A program made the position numbers and the translations under genes. From Angelakisella massiliensis (GTDB lineage Bacteria > Bacillota > Clostridia > Oscillospirales > Ruminococcaceae), in the NCBI RefSeq assembly GCF_900104675.1, contig NZ_LT629945.1, positions 1,664,756 through 1,728,755 on the forward strand: a stretch of 64,000 nt of DNA, given 5' to 3'. Position 1 is the first letter of the stretch, and each line of letters starts with the position of its first letter. The notes beneath the pieces are model-generated. The model did not search any database. It saw only the letters and a program-made list of their open reading frames with translations, and was not told the DNA's origin. Shown here one piece after another: positions 42,124 through 50,684 of this stretch.

Positions 42124-42813
42124 TCACAATTTTCCGAAATGGTCCAGATATAAATCCCGCACAGAATAAGGGCCTACAAGGTTCGTTTCCTGCCGGCCAT
42201 CCCAGGAATACACATGAATTTTGCCCTCGTCCCCAATGTACTGCTGCTCCTCAAAGGGTGCGGGAAAGGGAAATCTCTCTACCACGCTCCAGTCAATCTT
42301 GGGTTTCAGCCCATCAAACTCCTCGCGCTTGAGCCTTTTGAAGTTAAACACCAATGCTGCCCCGATCCCATCAAACAGCAAGTCTGCGTATTCTCTGGGG
42401 GTGATGCTCTCGCTCACATTGGCGGCATCAACATTCACATCCAGAACCTTGTTGCCGCAGTTTGTCCAGATTTTATCGGGGGAGAACCAGGTGGCGCGTT
42501 CCTCAGAGTCTGCAAAGTCCTCAAGGGGATACCATCCGTTTGCGCTGTCCGGCTTGACGCCTTCCCGAAGCTGCCCGTTGTACGGGGAAAGCGGATAATA
42601 CCGGTGCCGCACCGGATCAAATCGGCCAAAGGCAATTTTCAGCAGATACCTATGCTTTTCGCTGCGCATGAGCTTATGGGGCTTCACGATATGTTCTTCG
42701 ATCAAGCTCCAAATGTACTCATCTACACGGATGGATACACGGGGACGGCTGAATAGTGTGATTTTGTTGGTGTCTGTATCCACATTGAGCCAGACACGAT
42801 TGATCTCAACCAT
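42124..42813 (-). CDS. Immunity-like protein of unknown family
   Basis: The 229-residue protein begins VEINRVWLNVDTDTNKITLFSRPRVSIRVDEYIW, is beta-rich with a central FAFGRFDPVRH-type segment and ends YSVRDLYLDHFGKL. No named domain is recognised. I use ATG 42813 because GAGG lies 7 bases upstream; ATG 42819 is too close to it. The gene begins just after the propeller-like gene's stop. Function by context. Confidence 0.45.
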   Translation of the reverse strand: MVEINRVWLNVDTDTNKITLFSRPRVSIRVDEYIWSLIEEHIVKPHKLMRSEKHRYLLKIAFGRFDPVRHRYYPLSPYNGQLREGVKPDSANGWYPLEDFADSEERATWFSPDKIWTNCGNKVLDVNVDAANVSESITPREYADLLFDGIGAALVFNFKRLKREEFDGLKPKIDWSVVERFPFPAPFEEQQYIGDEGKIHVYSWDGRQETNLVGPYSVRDLYLDHFGKL

Positions 42814-42815
42814 TG

Positions 42816-43766
42816 TCATTCCTCGCTTTCACCAAGTACCCCGCCATAGAGAACGTCGTTTTTTCCGAGGAACAGCATCTGGCTGCGAAGCAGGCTGCAC
42901 TGCACCACAGCGACCTTGTTTCCGTCACAGGTGGGAATAGTCTCCTGTTTTTGCCCAAGGTGATCACCATGAGCGGTAAGGAAGTAGAATTTGTCCCGTT
43001 GCTGGTATCCGCCTTGAAACAGGAAGGCATTGCCGGACGGGGCAACAGAAAAAGCTCCACTTCCTTCGATTGGCAGTTCAAACACAAGATCCTCTTTGAA
43101 GTTCGTCCGCACCAGCTGGAATTCATCGTAATAATAGAACCACAGGTTTTCTTCTTCGTCCAGGCTGATGGCATAGCAGTCATAGATGGAATACTTCTCA
43201 TTCTTCCAGAGAGGAGTTCCCTCCGATGTCCATGCAATCAGGCCGCAAGCACCCAGAGGTTCATCCCAACCGTAATTACCAAATACACCTTCATCAAAGT
43301 AGCTGGTAATGATGGTGCCATCTTTTTTTACCACACAGTCTTGAATGCCATCCCCCAGGCAGAAACGGGACAGCACAGTTCCGTCCCGGCTGACGATCCA
43401 GGCGTTCTGGTCGGGGCCGTTTTCCCGATAGGCGCATCTTGCCCCCAGCAGGAGGAAGTGATCACCTGCGGGCCGCAAATAATGGAACTGGAACTTCAAG
43501 AGGCCAAGAGGAAACAGCGTCGTTTCCAGCACCCGCTGTTCCGCCCAATCCAGCTGGATCTCCACTGCGGTATAGGTGGAAGGAGTGCTGAGCCAGTCCT
43601 TACCCTGTGTTTCGGACGGCTGTTCCATGAGAAGATAGACTTTTCCATCCCTTGCCGTGAAAAAGTCTGTCACTTCTGTGCCCTCCAGATGGTTTTCTCG
43701 GCGCAGCTGGTCCAGGTCAATGATGGAGAACAACGGCAGATTTTTTGCTTTTAAGGATTTGTTCAT
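42816..43766 (-). CDS. Beta-propeller-like immunity-associated protein
   Basis: This 316-residue protein is almost all beta strands with recurring blocks such as GKVYLLMEQPS, DQNAWIVSRDGTVLSRF, KKDGTIITSYFDEG and DEEENLWFYYYDEFQLVRTNF, suggesting a six- or seven-bladed propeller. It is similar in style to the gene at 30288 but lacks its WGR-like opening. The family is not one I can name. ATG 43766 has CAGGAGGAGACC upstream. A protein-binding inhibitor role is inferred. Confidence 0.5.
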   Translation of the reverse strand: MNKSLKAKNLPLFSIIDLDQLRRENHLEGTEVTDFFTARDGKVYLLMEQPSETQGKDWLSTPSTYTAVEIQLDWAEQRVLETTLFPLGLLKFQFHYLRPAGDHFLLLGARCAYRENGPDQNAWIVSRDGTVLSRFCLGDGIQDCVVKKDGTIITSYFDEGVFGNYGWDEPLGACGLIAWTSEGTPLWKNEKYSIYDCYAISLDEEENLWFYYYDEFQLVRTNFKEDLVFELPIEGSGAFSVAPSGNAFLFQGGYQQRDKFYFLTAHGDHLGQKQETIPTCDGNKVAVVQCSLLRSQMLFLGKNDVLYGGVLGESEE

Positions 43767-43787
43767 TGGGTCTCCTCCTGGTTACTT

Positions 43788-44498
43788 TCATGCTCCATCA
43801 TAGGTGTGAGTTTCCCAGATGGCCTCAAATTCCGCCTGCTCTATGATGCAGGCGTGGAATTCCTCGCCCCAGACATGGGCGTTCAATTCCTCCACAGTGG
43901 GGATCGGCGTGATCTCGATGGCACCGTCGTAAAGGTCAGGGATGTTGCGGGTGCGTCCATCCGCAGAGATGTCAATGGAGCGGAGGGCCAGCCGCTCATT
44001 TTCGGTATCCACTTCATAGAGGATGACCGATGGTTCACCCTCCGGTGCGCCCTCCCAAAAGAGCTTGATGTACTCGATCTTGCCAAGATAAGTCCGCATC
44101 GTTTTTTCATCGGCACAGGCCGCCCGGATCATTTTGGCCAGCATCATCAGGTCGTCGATGTATTGGGAATAGACGCAGAACACATCCTCGTCGGAGTCAA
44201 AGTGAAACAGATCCTCACCACTATTGTTTTCCTCAAACTCCCGGATCACGCCCCGGACCAGCCGTTCCCAGTCTCCGCTGCTGCCGGTCAGTCCCAGCCG
44301 ACGGAATTCTTCCGTCCGGAATCCATCGTTGATTTTCAGCAGAAGGGAGATGGCATAGGGGTGGTGGGGAATGAGGAAGAATGGCGCGATCTGCTCCGGC
44401 TTCACCCAGATTTTGAAAGGCGGACGCGGATCGGGTATCCAGGGCAGCATCTCCCACTGGTTGTCCGGTCTGTTTCCGTATTGGGAAAAGTCTTTCAT
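43788..44498 (-). CDS. Two-domain immunity-like protein with DUF6881-like C-terminus
   Basis: The 236-residue protein has an N-terminal segment of about 125 residues (WEMLPWIPDPRPPFKIWV, AISLLLKINDGFRTEEFRR) and a C-terminal DUF6881-like domain: KIEYIKLFWEGAPEGEPSVILYEVDTENERLALRSIDISADG, then ITPIPTVEELNA and EQAEFEAIW. DUF6881 proteins are small beta-rich proteins frequent in immunity contexts. ATG 44498 is supported by GCGAGGGATTAC; ATG 44522 overlaps the downstream end of the previous gene. Confidence 0.6.
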   Translation of the reverse strand: MKDFSQYGNRPDNQWEMLPWIPDPRPPFKIWVKPEQIAPFFLIPHHPYAISLLLKINDGFRTEEFRRLGLTGSSGDWERLVRGVIREFEENNSGEDLFHFDSDEDVFCVYSQYIDDLMMLAKMIRAACADEKTMRTYLGKIEYIKLFWEGAPEGEPSVILYEVDTENERLALRSIDISADGRTRNIPDLYDGAIEITPIPTVEELNAHVWGEEFHACIIEQAEFEAIWETHTYDGA

Positions 44499-44521
44499 GT
44501 AATCCCTCGCTTTCCGGCACA

Positions 44522-44980
44522 TCAGCAGCTCAGTTGTCCTCCGTTTGCCGGACAGAAGATCCTGCGGTTCGCCAACAGTTCCTCCAGCTTTTTGGCCAGC
44601 GCCTCCACAATGGCGTGGCAGGGGTTTTCGTAGCCCACGATCTCCAGCCTTTGCAGCTCGACACAGTGGAGCGTTCCATAGAAGCCCAGCATAAACTCCG
44701 TCAATTCAGCAATCATCCCATAGCCTTCCATGTTGCTCACATCCGTCTGACCTTCTTTTGCGGTCATCAGCCCAATGATCCCCACCGCCACGGTAAAGGC
44801 ACCGCAGCAGGACTGCTCAGTCTGCATCCCAAGACCCATGACGGAGAACATTTTCCGGGTCTCCTCGGACAAATTCAGATGGTAATATTCATTGCAGGCC
44901 ATGAACATCGCCTCGGCGCAGGTCAGTTCCGTGCCGATGTGGTAGTGGTTCACCAGTTCATAGAGTTTCATTGTTGCCAT
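44522..44980 (-). CDS. C_GCAxxG_C_C family redox-type protein
   Basis: The 152-residue helical protein has the C_GCAxxG_C_C pattern: LTCAEAMFMACNEYYHLNLSEETRKMFSVMGLGMQTEQSCCGAFTVAVG, with a later VELQRLEIVGYENPCHAIVEAL. Family members are small, cysteine-rich and probably bind a metal or take part in redox reactions. It is an unusual member for an immunity array. The start ATG 44980, seven bases after GGAG, overlaps the end of the NADAR gene by 13 bp, so the two are co-translated. Confidence 0.7.
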   Translation of the reverse strand: MATMKLYELVNHYHIGTELTCAEAMFMACNEYYHLNLSEETRKMFSVMGLGMQTEQSCCGAFTVAVGIIGLMTAKEGQTDVSNMEGYGMIAELTEFMLGFYGTLHCVELQRLEIVGYENPCHAIVEALAKKLEELLANRRIFCPANGGQLSC

Positions 44981-45837
44981 ACCATACTCCAATCGCAAAG
45001 CATTTCATTCTGTGTCACCCGGCGCAGCTCGTCCCGCACTTCCATCAGCGCAAAGCCAAGCAGATTTTGTCCCCGCCACTTCATGGGGTCCTGGGCCTCC
45101 GGGGAGCTGGCCGCGAGGCGGATACCCCAGATGGCATCATAGGGGCTGGCCTCCACCAGCACGCTGTCCCCGGTGGAAAGGAGAAACTCCCGCAGTTCGC
45201 GGTTCTGGCTGAATTTGTGCCAGTTGCCAAGCAGCACAATGGCGTACTTGAACTTGTCCCATACCTTCTGGTCAAAGCCCCGCACCTTACGGCCCAGGGC
45301 CTTGATCTGCTTTTGGTCGCTGCATTTCAAAATCTGGTCTCGGATCTCTTTGTCACCGAACAGCTCGGCCTTGGCAGCCATCATATACTGCTCCATGCAG
45401 AGGTAGGAGTCAGCCGTCGTATAGAAGTCCTCCATCCACCACTGGCTGAGGCAGCTTTTTGTCAGCTGGCCGTCCTCGGATAGCTGATGGCCCCAGAACA
45501 GGCACAGCTCCCGCTTCCGCCCGGCGGCAAACTCCTGCTGGAGCCACTGGCGGGTGTACTTTGGCTGGCCTTCCGGCTGCCACGCATCCACCAAGAAGTC
45601 ACCATGCTCCAGTACCTCGCTGCTGTCCTCGTCATCCCACCAGCCCTTCCAGGTCACCGGCTCGGGAAAGAGAGTGCGGTATTCCGTCCGCTCCTCCGGG
45701 GAGAGGGTGTCCAGCCAATCGCCAAATCGGTATATGTAATCCTCCCCATAGCCCATGCGCCAGCCAATGGAGTATCGCTCGATCTCCCGGTGGGCCAGCC
45801 AAGGGGGAGGCATGATTTTCTTATCTTGTAGTGCCAT
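44968..45837 (-). CDS. NADAR domain protein (ADP-ribose N-glycosidase type)
   Basis: The 289-residue protein ends with a well-preserved NADAR domain from about residue 110: CLFWGHQL, SCLSQWWMEDF, MEQYMMAAKAELFGD, LGRKVRGFDQKVW, IVLLGNWHKFSQNRELREFLLSTGD, VLVEASPYDAIWGI and LLGFALMEVRDEL. NADAR proteins act on ADP-ribose N-glycosidic bonds, and several remove ADP-ribose from guanine in DNA or RNA, acting as antitoxins. The N-terminal 100 residues (PPWLAHREIERYSIGWRMGYGEDYIYRFGDWLDTL) are an extra domain seen in other immunity-like proteins. ATG 45837 follows AGGAAAGGGCG. Reversal of a DarT-like or ART toxin modification is the likely role (inference). Confidence 0.85.
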   Translation of the reverse strand: MALQDKKIMPPPWLAHREIERYSIGWRMGYGEDYIYRFGDWLDTLSPEERTEYRTLFPEPVTWKGWWDDEDSSEVLEHGDFLVDAWQPEGQPKYTRQWLQQEFAAGRKRELCLFWGHQLSEDGQLTKSCLSQWWMEDFYTTADSYLCMEQYMMAAKAELFGDKEIRDQILKCSDQKQIKALGRKVRGFDQKVWDKFKYAIVLLGNWHKFSQNRELREFLLSTGDSVLVEASPYDAIWGIRLAASSPEAQDPMKWRGQNLLGFALMEVRDELRRVTQNEMLCDWSMVWQQ

Positions 45838-45855
45838 AGGGTTCGCCCTTTCCTG

Positions 45856-46098
45856 TCAGATATCGCTCAGTTCTTTTTTCATATCCAGTGGGGCGCCATT
45901 CAGAGATGTGATCTGTGCCAGCTCTGATTCCGTCAGATTTTTCAGGAAAATGCAGTATTCGTCCGGGTGGCCTCCCACAAATTCCATTTTGGGCATCCCG
46001 ATTTGCTCTGGGTCGGTGATCCACAGGCAAGGCTCTCCCGTCGCCCAAAACCGAGTCAGGGTAAGAATTTGGCCATTGTAAATTACTGTCTGGTCCAT
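45856..46098 (-). CDS. Small immunity-like protein (80 aa)
   Basis: An 80-residue protein with a strand-rich start (QTVIYNGQILTLTRFWATGEPCLWI) and a C-terminal helix pair (EYCIFLKNLTESELAQITSLNG). ATG 46098 is preceded by GGCGGGGTGAGG; the GTG three codons earlier is too close to that site. It lies 12 bp after the leucine-rich protein gene. No family is recognised. Confidence 0.5.
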   Translation of the reverse strand: MDQTVIYNGQILTLTRFWATGEPCLWITDPEQIGMPKMEFVGGHPDEYCIFLKNLTESELAQITSLNGAPLDMKKELSDI

Positions 46099-46110
46099 CC
46101 TCACCCCGCC

Positions 46111-47592
46111 TCAAAAATCACGAAGTTCATCAAACTTCTCAATCAGGGCATCTTTCTGGAGCGCATCACCCGGCAGGGCATCCAGGATACCCCGCAGGGC
46201 CATGTAGATTTCATCCCGTTCCTCGGTTTCGATAAAGCCCATCTTGTTGAAGGTCTGGGTATAGGCTGTCACCGCATCAAGCGCCTGGGCCTGGGCGTCC
46301 TCACCCGGCGCAGCGGCCAGCTTCATCAGCTGGGAACGGGTCTTGCGGTATTGATTGGCTGCCTTTTTCGCAGCGGCGGCAGGGATATGCTCCGCACCGT
46401 CCCAGCCCCGGAAGGGATTGTCCAGGTTTTGCGCCAGCCACTCCGGTTTCCGGGCCTTAGTGATCCGCAGATCCATTCCCGGCTTGCTTTTCCAGAGCTG
46501 CTTTGCCGCTTTTGCCGCCGTCTCCGGCAGGCTGGTCATCCAGAACCAGCGAAGCTCCGGCGCCTGTTCCGGGGTGGGGATGTCAGCTGCGCCGAAGCCG
46601 AACAGGTCGAAGGTGGAGAGGTTCGTCAGTTCCCGGAACCCTCCCACGGCGGAGAAGTTCCCCAGGTTTCCCGGCGCGCCCCAGAGCCGCAGTTCCTTCA
46701 GGTGGGGATGGGCAGCAGCCAGCCCGGTCAGATCAAAGTCCTTCAGCTCGATGCCATGCAGCCCCCGTAGGTTCGGCAGTTCCGTGTGCGGGCAGTATTC
46801 CCCGATAAATTGGAGGGTCAAGCTGCTGCCATCTTCGGGGGCATGGATGGTACAGGCGTCCAGCCCCTTGTTCTGGAACAGGAGCTGCTCCGTTCCCTCA
46901 CACAGCCACAGTTCCTCCAGCCCGGTCATGTCCAGCATCAGCTTTCTGATGCTGGTGCCCCGCAGATCAAGTGTCCTCTGACCGTGGTTCAGCAAAGTCA
47001 CTTCATCAACAAAGGGGTTTTCCCGCAAAAACTCCAGCAGATCCGGGTGCCACCGCTCGCAGATGAGGGTAGAGAGGCAAGGCAGCGCCTTTAGTTCCAG
47101 CGCCGAATCGAATGGTTCGTACTGGTCCGTCACCCGATGGCTGCTGACCTTCACCGGGATACCGCCGATCTCCGTTTTCTCTTCGCTCTCCATGGCCTCC
47201 TTGAAGGCCCGCCGCCGTTCCTCCGGAATGGCCTGCCACCGGATCTGGAGATACACATCATAGCCGTCACTCCAGCCGCCATAGGAGCGGCAGGGCTGGT
47301 CGGTGAAGGGCGGCAGTGTGCCTACCAGCGTGTACTGGGGCGGGACCTCCAACGGCACCCGCAGCAGGTGGAGGTCGCGGGACCAGTACATGAAGTCCTT
47401 GTAGAGCGGGCGGAGATGGGGCAGTTCCTCCGCTGTCAAAGGGGCGTCTCCCACCCAATCCAGAGAGAGGATCACCGCCCAAGATTCTTTGCTCACCGTG
47501 TCCGGCGGCGCAATATAGGCCACCTGACAGGCGGTGTAGCGTTTCAGATATTGGTTGTAGACTGTATAGACCTCTCCGGCGCTGGCTTTCAT
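46111..47592 (-). CDS. Leucine-rich-repeat-like immunity protein
   Basis: The 493-residue protein has a beta-rich N-terminal domain (VYTVYNQYLKRYTACQVAYIAPPDTV, plus FKEAMESEEKTEIGGIPVKV), a central series of leucine-rich repeats (LPNLRGLHGIELKDFDLTGL, HPHLKELRLWGAPGNL, FRELTNLSTFDLFGFG) and a helical C-terminus. Leucine-rich proteins of this type occur in immunity loci as presumed toxin binders. ATG 47592 has GGATGAGAGGAGCG upstream. Its neighbour at 47853 also has an LRR part, so the two may be distant relatives. Confidence 0.55.
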   Translation of the reverse strand: MKASAGEVYTVYNQYLKRYTACQVAYIAPPDTVSKESWAVILSLDWVGDAPLTAEELPHLRPLYKDFMYWSRDLHLLRVPLEVPPQYTLVGTLPPFTDQPCRSYGGWSDGYDVYLQIRWQAIPEERRRAFKEAMESEEKTEIGGIPVKVSSHRVTDQYEPFDSALELKALPCLSTLICERWHPDLLEFLRENPFVDEVTLLNHGQRTLDLRGTSIRKLMLDMTGLEELWLCEGTEQLLFQNKGLDACTIHAPEDGSSLTLQFIGEYCPHTELPNLRGLHGIELKDFDLTGLAAAHPHLKELRLWGAPGNLGNFSAVGGFRELTNLSTFDLFGFGAADIPTPEQAPELRWFWMTSLPETAAKAAKQLWKSKPGMDLRITKARKPEWLAQNLDNPFRGWDGAEHIPAAAAKKAANQYRKTRSQLMKLAAAPGEDAQAQALDAVTAYTQTFNKMGFIETEERDEIYMALRGILDALPGDALQKDALIEKFDELRDF

Positions 47593-47607
47593 AGCGCCAC
47601 GCTCCTC

Positions 47608-47844
47608 TCATCCGTTCTTTTCCAGATAGAATCCCCATACGCAGTTGGAGAACTCTCCAGCAGCAAAGCGGTGGATCTGCCCGTCAATCTCCACCTGCCA
47701 GACCTCGAAGGTATGGTCTTGGTGATAGATCGGGTCTTGGACTTTTACTCGCTTTCCGGTGGTTTGCCAATCGTAGTTAAAGATGTTCACACCGAACAAT
47801 TTGCATTGACCGTCTGGGCCAAAGGTTTCATATTCCCAAGCCAT
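47608..47844 (-). CDS. Small immunity-like protein (78 aa)
   Basis: A 78-residue beta-rich protein: AWEYETFGPDGQCKLFGVNIFNYDWQ, then KVQDPIYHQDHTFEVWQVEIDGQIHRFAAGEFSNCVWGFYLE. Its strand pattern resembles a small barrel or SH3-like inhibitor. ATG 47844 is supported by GTGAGG six bases upstream and lies 8 bp after the LRR-NTF2 gene. No named family. Confidence 0.5.
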   Translation of the reverse strand: MAWEYETFGPDGQCKLFGVNIFNYDWQTTGKRVKVQDPIYHQDHTFEVWQVEIDGQIHRFAAGEFSNCVWGFYLEKNG

Positions 47845-47852
47845 GTGATGCC

Positions 47853-48812
47853 TCACAATCCCGTGCGCTGCCAGCCGTCCAGCCGCTCCTGAACCCCGTC
47901 GATCATCCAGTTATCGCCCACACGCTTCATGAGAAAACGGCGGTCAAAGCCGGTATTTTTCTCTCTGGTGTAGATGTAGAGCTTGTTCTTGGTGATCTGC
48001 TCCGCGTCAAGGAATTCTTCCCCGTTGTAGGTGCCCTGGGCACTGTATGAGATGCCCAGAGGCCGGTAGCCCGGACGGGGCTTTTCGCTCACATACTTTT
48101 CCCAGATCGCCAGCAGGCGGGGCACAGCCTCGGCATCTTCAAACCCGGCATACTCCATGTACTGCTCCCACTGCGTCATCTCGGCAAAGAAAGCGGACAG
48201 CACCCTGCGGCATTCTTCCGCCGCCTGCTCATCCAGCTGGACGGGCTTTTTGGCCTTTTCCCGCTGGAGCTGGGAGAAGTGTTCCATCTGCTCCTTGGTG
48301 AATTGCACATGGGCCACCGGCTCGATGCGGTTGTTACCGGCGATGGCCAGCAGGCCCTCATAGGTAACGGCGGTATGGTCGATCTGGATGTGGGAGAGCT
48401 TGGGGATGGAGGCCGCCTGGAGAAGACCGGCATCGTCCAGCCCGGTGCGGTTGAGAGTGATAAGGTCCAGCTTGCAGCCTTGCAAGGCGGACAGACCGCT
48501 GCCGTGGATGGCGGCATTGCCGTCCAGCAGCAGATAGCGCAGCTTGGGCATAGCGGAAAAGACAGGGAAACAGGCGTCGGTGAGTGCGCCGTCCTCCACG
48601 CCGAAGTTGGCCATACTTTTATGTCCGGCAAAAGGGGTAAGCAGTTCATCGGTCACCGGATAGCCTTTCACATGGAAGCCCACCAAGGTGTAACCGGCCA
48701 GCTGCTCCATGATCTCTTCGGTCAGCTCCGGGACTTCCAATTGCTTCTCTCTATCTAAGGTCAGGACACCGCTCTCCCAGTTCACTGTCCGCGCCCGTTT
48801 CGGCCATTCCAT
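47853..48812 (-). CDS. LRR-like plus NTF2-fold immunity protein
   Basis: The 319-residue protein begins with leucine-rich repeats (FSAMPKLRYLLLDGNAAIHGSGLSALQG, KLDLITLNRTGLDDAGLL, KLSHIQIDHTAVTYEGLLA) and ends with a region of about 120 residues typical of NTF2-fold immunity proteins: CRRVLSAFFAEMTQWEQYMEY at its start, IYTREKNTGFDRRFLMKRVGDNWMIDGVQ at its end. Fusing two binding folds fits the multi-specificity theme of the array. ATG 48812 is preceded by AAGGAGGGAAAC. Confidence 0.65.
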   Translation of the reverse strand: MEWPKRARTVNWESGVLTLDREKQLEVPELTEEIMEQLAGYTLVGFHVKGYPVTDELLTPFAGHKSMANFGVEDGALTDACFPVFSAMPKLRYLLLDGNAAIHGSGLSALQGCKLDLITLNRTGLDDAGLLQAASIPKLSHIQIDHTAVTYEGLLAIAGNNRIEPVAHVQFTKEQMEHFSQLQREKAKKPVQLDEQAAEECRRVLSAFFAEMTQWEQYMEYAGFEDAEAVPRLLAIWEKYVSEKPRPGYRPLGISYSAQGTYNGEEFLDAEQITKNKLYIYTREKNTGFDRRFLMKRVGDNWMIDGVQERLDGWQRTGL

Positions 48813-48826
48813 CGCTGTTTCCCTCC

Positions 48827-49774
48827 TTACGCCTGCTCCTTGTAGCTGGCTTCAATGTCGATGAAGCGCACATACACGGCGCAGACTTCGCCCTTTGCAT
48901 CATAGCCGAAGTAGACGGGATAGTAGCCGTCACCCCAGCCGGAAGCAAAGATGGGCAGATTGCAGTCCGTGTCCGGCACCGTCCAGTTGAGCCAGTCGCC
49001 GTAGTCTCCCTGATATTTAGGGTGGGCTTTGGCGTTTTCCTCCAGAAGATCGCAGAACAGGTCGTTGTAGGGGTCGATGTCCGGATCTTCCTCCAGCCGC
49101 TTGGCCCAGTATGTTTTGAAGGCCGCCTGGGTCTGGATGTCCGCAACGCAGCCCATCCCGGCGTCTACGCCAAAGCCAAAATAATCGTCCTCGCTCAATT
49201 CCTCGTCCAAATTCTCTTTGCCGGTCATGCCCAGCTCATAGCGGACAGGCTTTTCTCGGCTGACCTCCACCTTGACACAGGCGTAGCGGTCGCCGTATTT
49301 CTCACTGGGTACCACGCAGATCTTTACCGGATAAGTCCCGGCGGGGATCGTCTGGATAAAGGGCTGCGTGTCCTCCAGCTCCACCATCGGATCGCAGGCG
49401 AAGATCGTTCCGGTGGGAAAATGGACGGTGCCAATGTCCAGCACATCCACGCCCATGGTTCCGATCACTTTCTCTGTGAAATGAGCGTCCAGGTCTGTTT
49501 TGCAGGCCAGTTTGTCTTTGATGGATTCGTATTTGTTCAGCCATTCTGTTGTCGGCATGGTAGTTTCCTCCTGTTTGTCGTGTTTCTGGATGTACTCGCT
49601 CTTAGAGCCGTCCCAGTAGCAGTTCACACACCGGCCATTCAGGAAACGATGGGGACAATTTGGGTAGCCATAGAGAACATGGGCGCATTCCGGGCACAGC
49701 CCCATCATCTGTGAGGAGCCTTTCAAAAACAGGCTGCCGCACTCATCACAGACGGCCAGTTCTTTTTCTGCCAT
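48827..49774 (-). CDS. Zinc-finger plus DUF4241 immunity protein
   Basis: The 315-residue protein opens with clustered cysteines (CDECGSLF, CPECAHV, CPHRFLNG, CVNCYWDG), probably two zinc ribbons, then from about residue 75 a DUF4241 domain: VLDIGTVHFPTGTIFACDPM, FIQTIPAGTYPVKICVVPSE, FGFGVDAGMGCVADIQTQ and SGWGDGYYPVYFGYDA. DUF4241 belongs to known immunity families of polymorphic toxins. ATG 49774 has no strong ribosome site, so it may depend on upstream translation. Confidence 0.75.
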   Translation of the reverse strand: MAEKELAVCDECGSLFLKGSSQMMGLCPECAHVLYGYPNCPHRFLNGRCVNCYWDGSKSEYIQKHDKQEETTMPTTEWLNKYESIKDKLACKTDLDAHFTEKVIGTMGVDVLDIGTVHFPTGTIFACDPMVELEDTQPFIQTIPAGTYPVKICVVPSEKYGDRYACVKVEVSREKPVRYELGMTGKENLDEELSEDDYFGFGVDAGMGCVADIQTQAAFKTYWAKRLEEDPDIDPYNDLFCDLLEENAKAHPKYQGDYGDWLNWTVPDTDCNLPIFASGWGDGYYPVYFGYDAKGEVCAVYVRFIDIEASYKEQA

Positions 49775-49779
49775 GGATA

Positions 49780-50106
49780 TTACCAGTCTCTTTCCCGGAT
49801 AGCTTCCTCCATATCAATGGGAATGCCAAACCACTTCAAAATGTAGTCCACGGTTACACCGATGCAGTCCCGTGCCACCGTTTCGATCTCGCTGTCGTTC
49901 TCGTCAAACTCCTCCTGGAGATCATTGATGCCGCAGACCGCCTCATCCAGCGTTTCCTGTATTACTTCGGTGTCGGTTTCGCCGCTCTCCAGCAGGTCGA
50001 TGACCTTCTGGAGTTCGTCCTTTACCTTGTCTACCAAAAAAGCAGGATAGTAATCGTCCTGATACATCTCGTCCAGCAGTTTGTAATTGGGGTCAAATGC
50101 TTTCAT
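49780..50106 (-). CDS. DUF5713 family protein
   Basis: The 108-residue acidic helical protein fits DUF5713: LLDEMYQDDYYPAFLVDKVKDELQKVI, CGINDLQEEFDENDSEIETVARDCIG and a last hydrophobic helix. DUF5713 is an immunity-associated family without a known mechanism. ATG 50106 is preceded by AAAGGAGCAATC; the ATG eight codons earlier lacks such a site. It sits 5 bp from the DUF4241 gene. Confidence 0.75.
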   Translation of the reverse strand: MKAFDPNYKLLDEMYQDDYYPAFLVDKVKDELQKVIDLLESGETDTEVIQETLDEAVCGINDLQEEFDENDSEIETVARDCIGVTVDYILKWFGIPIDMEEAIRERDW

Positions 50107-50122
50107 AGGGATTGCTCCTTTC

Positions 50123-50668
50123 TCATTCAAACATCAGGCCGTATGATTCGGTCAGGCTGCCATCATCCTCATGGAACATACACTGATACAGAGGCTGGCG
50201 CTGTGTTGCTTTGCGGAACCGCTCCAGAACCGGAGCCAGCGGCTCATCGGTAGGGATGCCGAGCGCATCAGCTACCCGCCGCCAGCTGTCCATATCCATA
50301 TCTTCCAAGTTGATGTTGCGCTGCCTCTGTCCGTATTCCTCCAGTGTTTTGGAGTCCGCATACTCCTTTGCGTCACAGCAGTCGTGCCAGCAGATGCAGC
50401 TCACGATCAGTGAAAAAAGGTCATCCATGCTCTCAGCCAGACGGCCTGCCTCACCTTCGCTGCTGTAATAGCCGATGGAGCCATCTTCCAACAGGTGGTA
50501 TTCTCCGCCGGAGCCATCTCTGGCGAAAGCCATGCCGGGCAGTGTGAAGGTTGCTCGGCCGTCCGCCTCATCCCTCGGAGACAACTCATCCAGCAGGAAG
50601 AAGTCAAAAAGGGAATCAAACTCCTCTGCCAGATCAGGGTCATCACGCAGTACTTTCAAATAATCCAT
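50123..50668 (-). CDS. SUKH-like acidic immunity protein
   Basis: The 181-residue acidic protein has the loose features of SMI1/KNR4 (SUKH) proteins: an N-terminal helix, FTLPGMAFARDGSGGEYHLLEDGSIGYYSSEGEAGRLAESMDDLFSLIVSC (compared with the core SUKH strand-turn-helix), and a C-terminal helical end. ATG 50668 follows ACGGAGGAATACGG. Weak family assignment; context supports immunity. Confidence 0.5.
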   Translation of the reverse strand: MDYLKVLRDDPDLAEEFDSLFDFFLLDELSPRDEADGRATFTLPGMAFARDGSGGEYHLLEDGSIGYYSSEGEAGRLAESMDDLFSLIVSCICWHDCCDAKEYADSKTLEEYGQRQRNINLEDMDMDSWRRVADALGIPTDEPLAPVLERFRKATQRQPLYQCMFHEDDGSLTESYGLMFE

Positions 50669-50684
50669 AGCCGTATTCCTCCGT

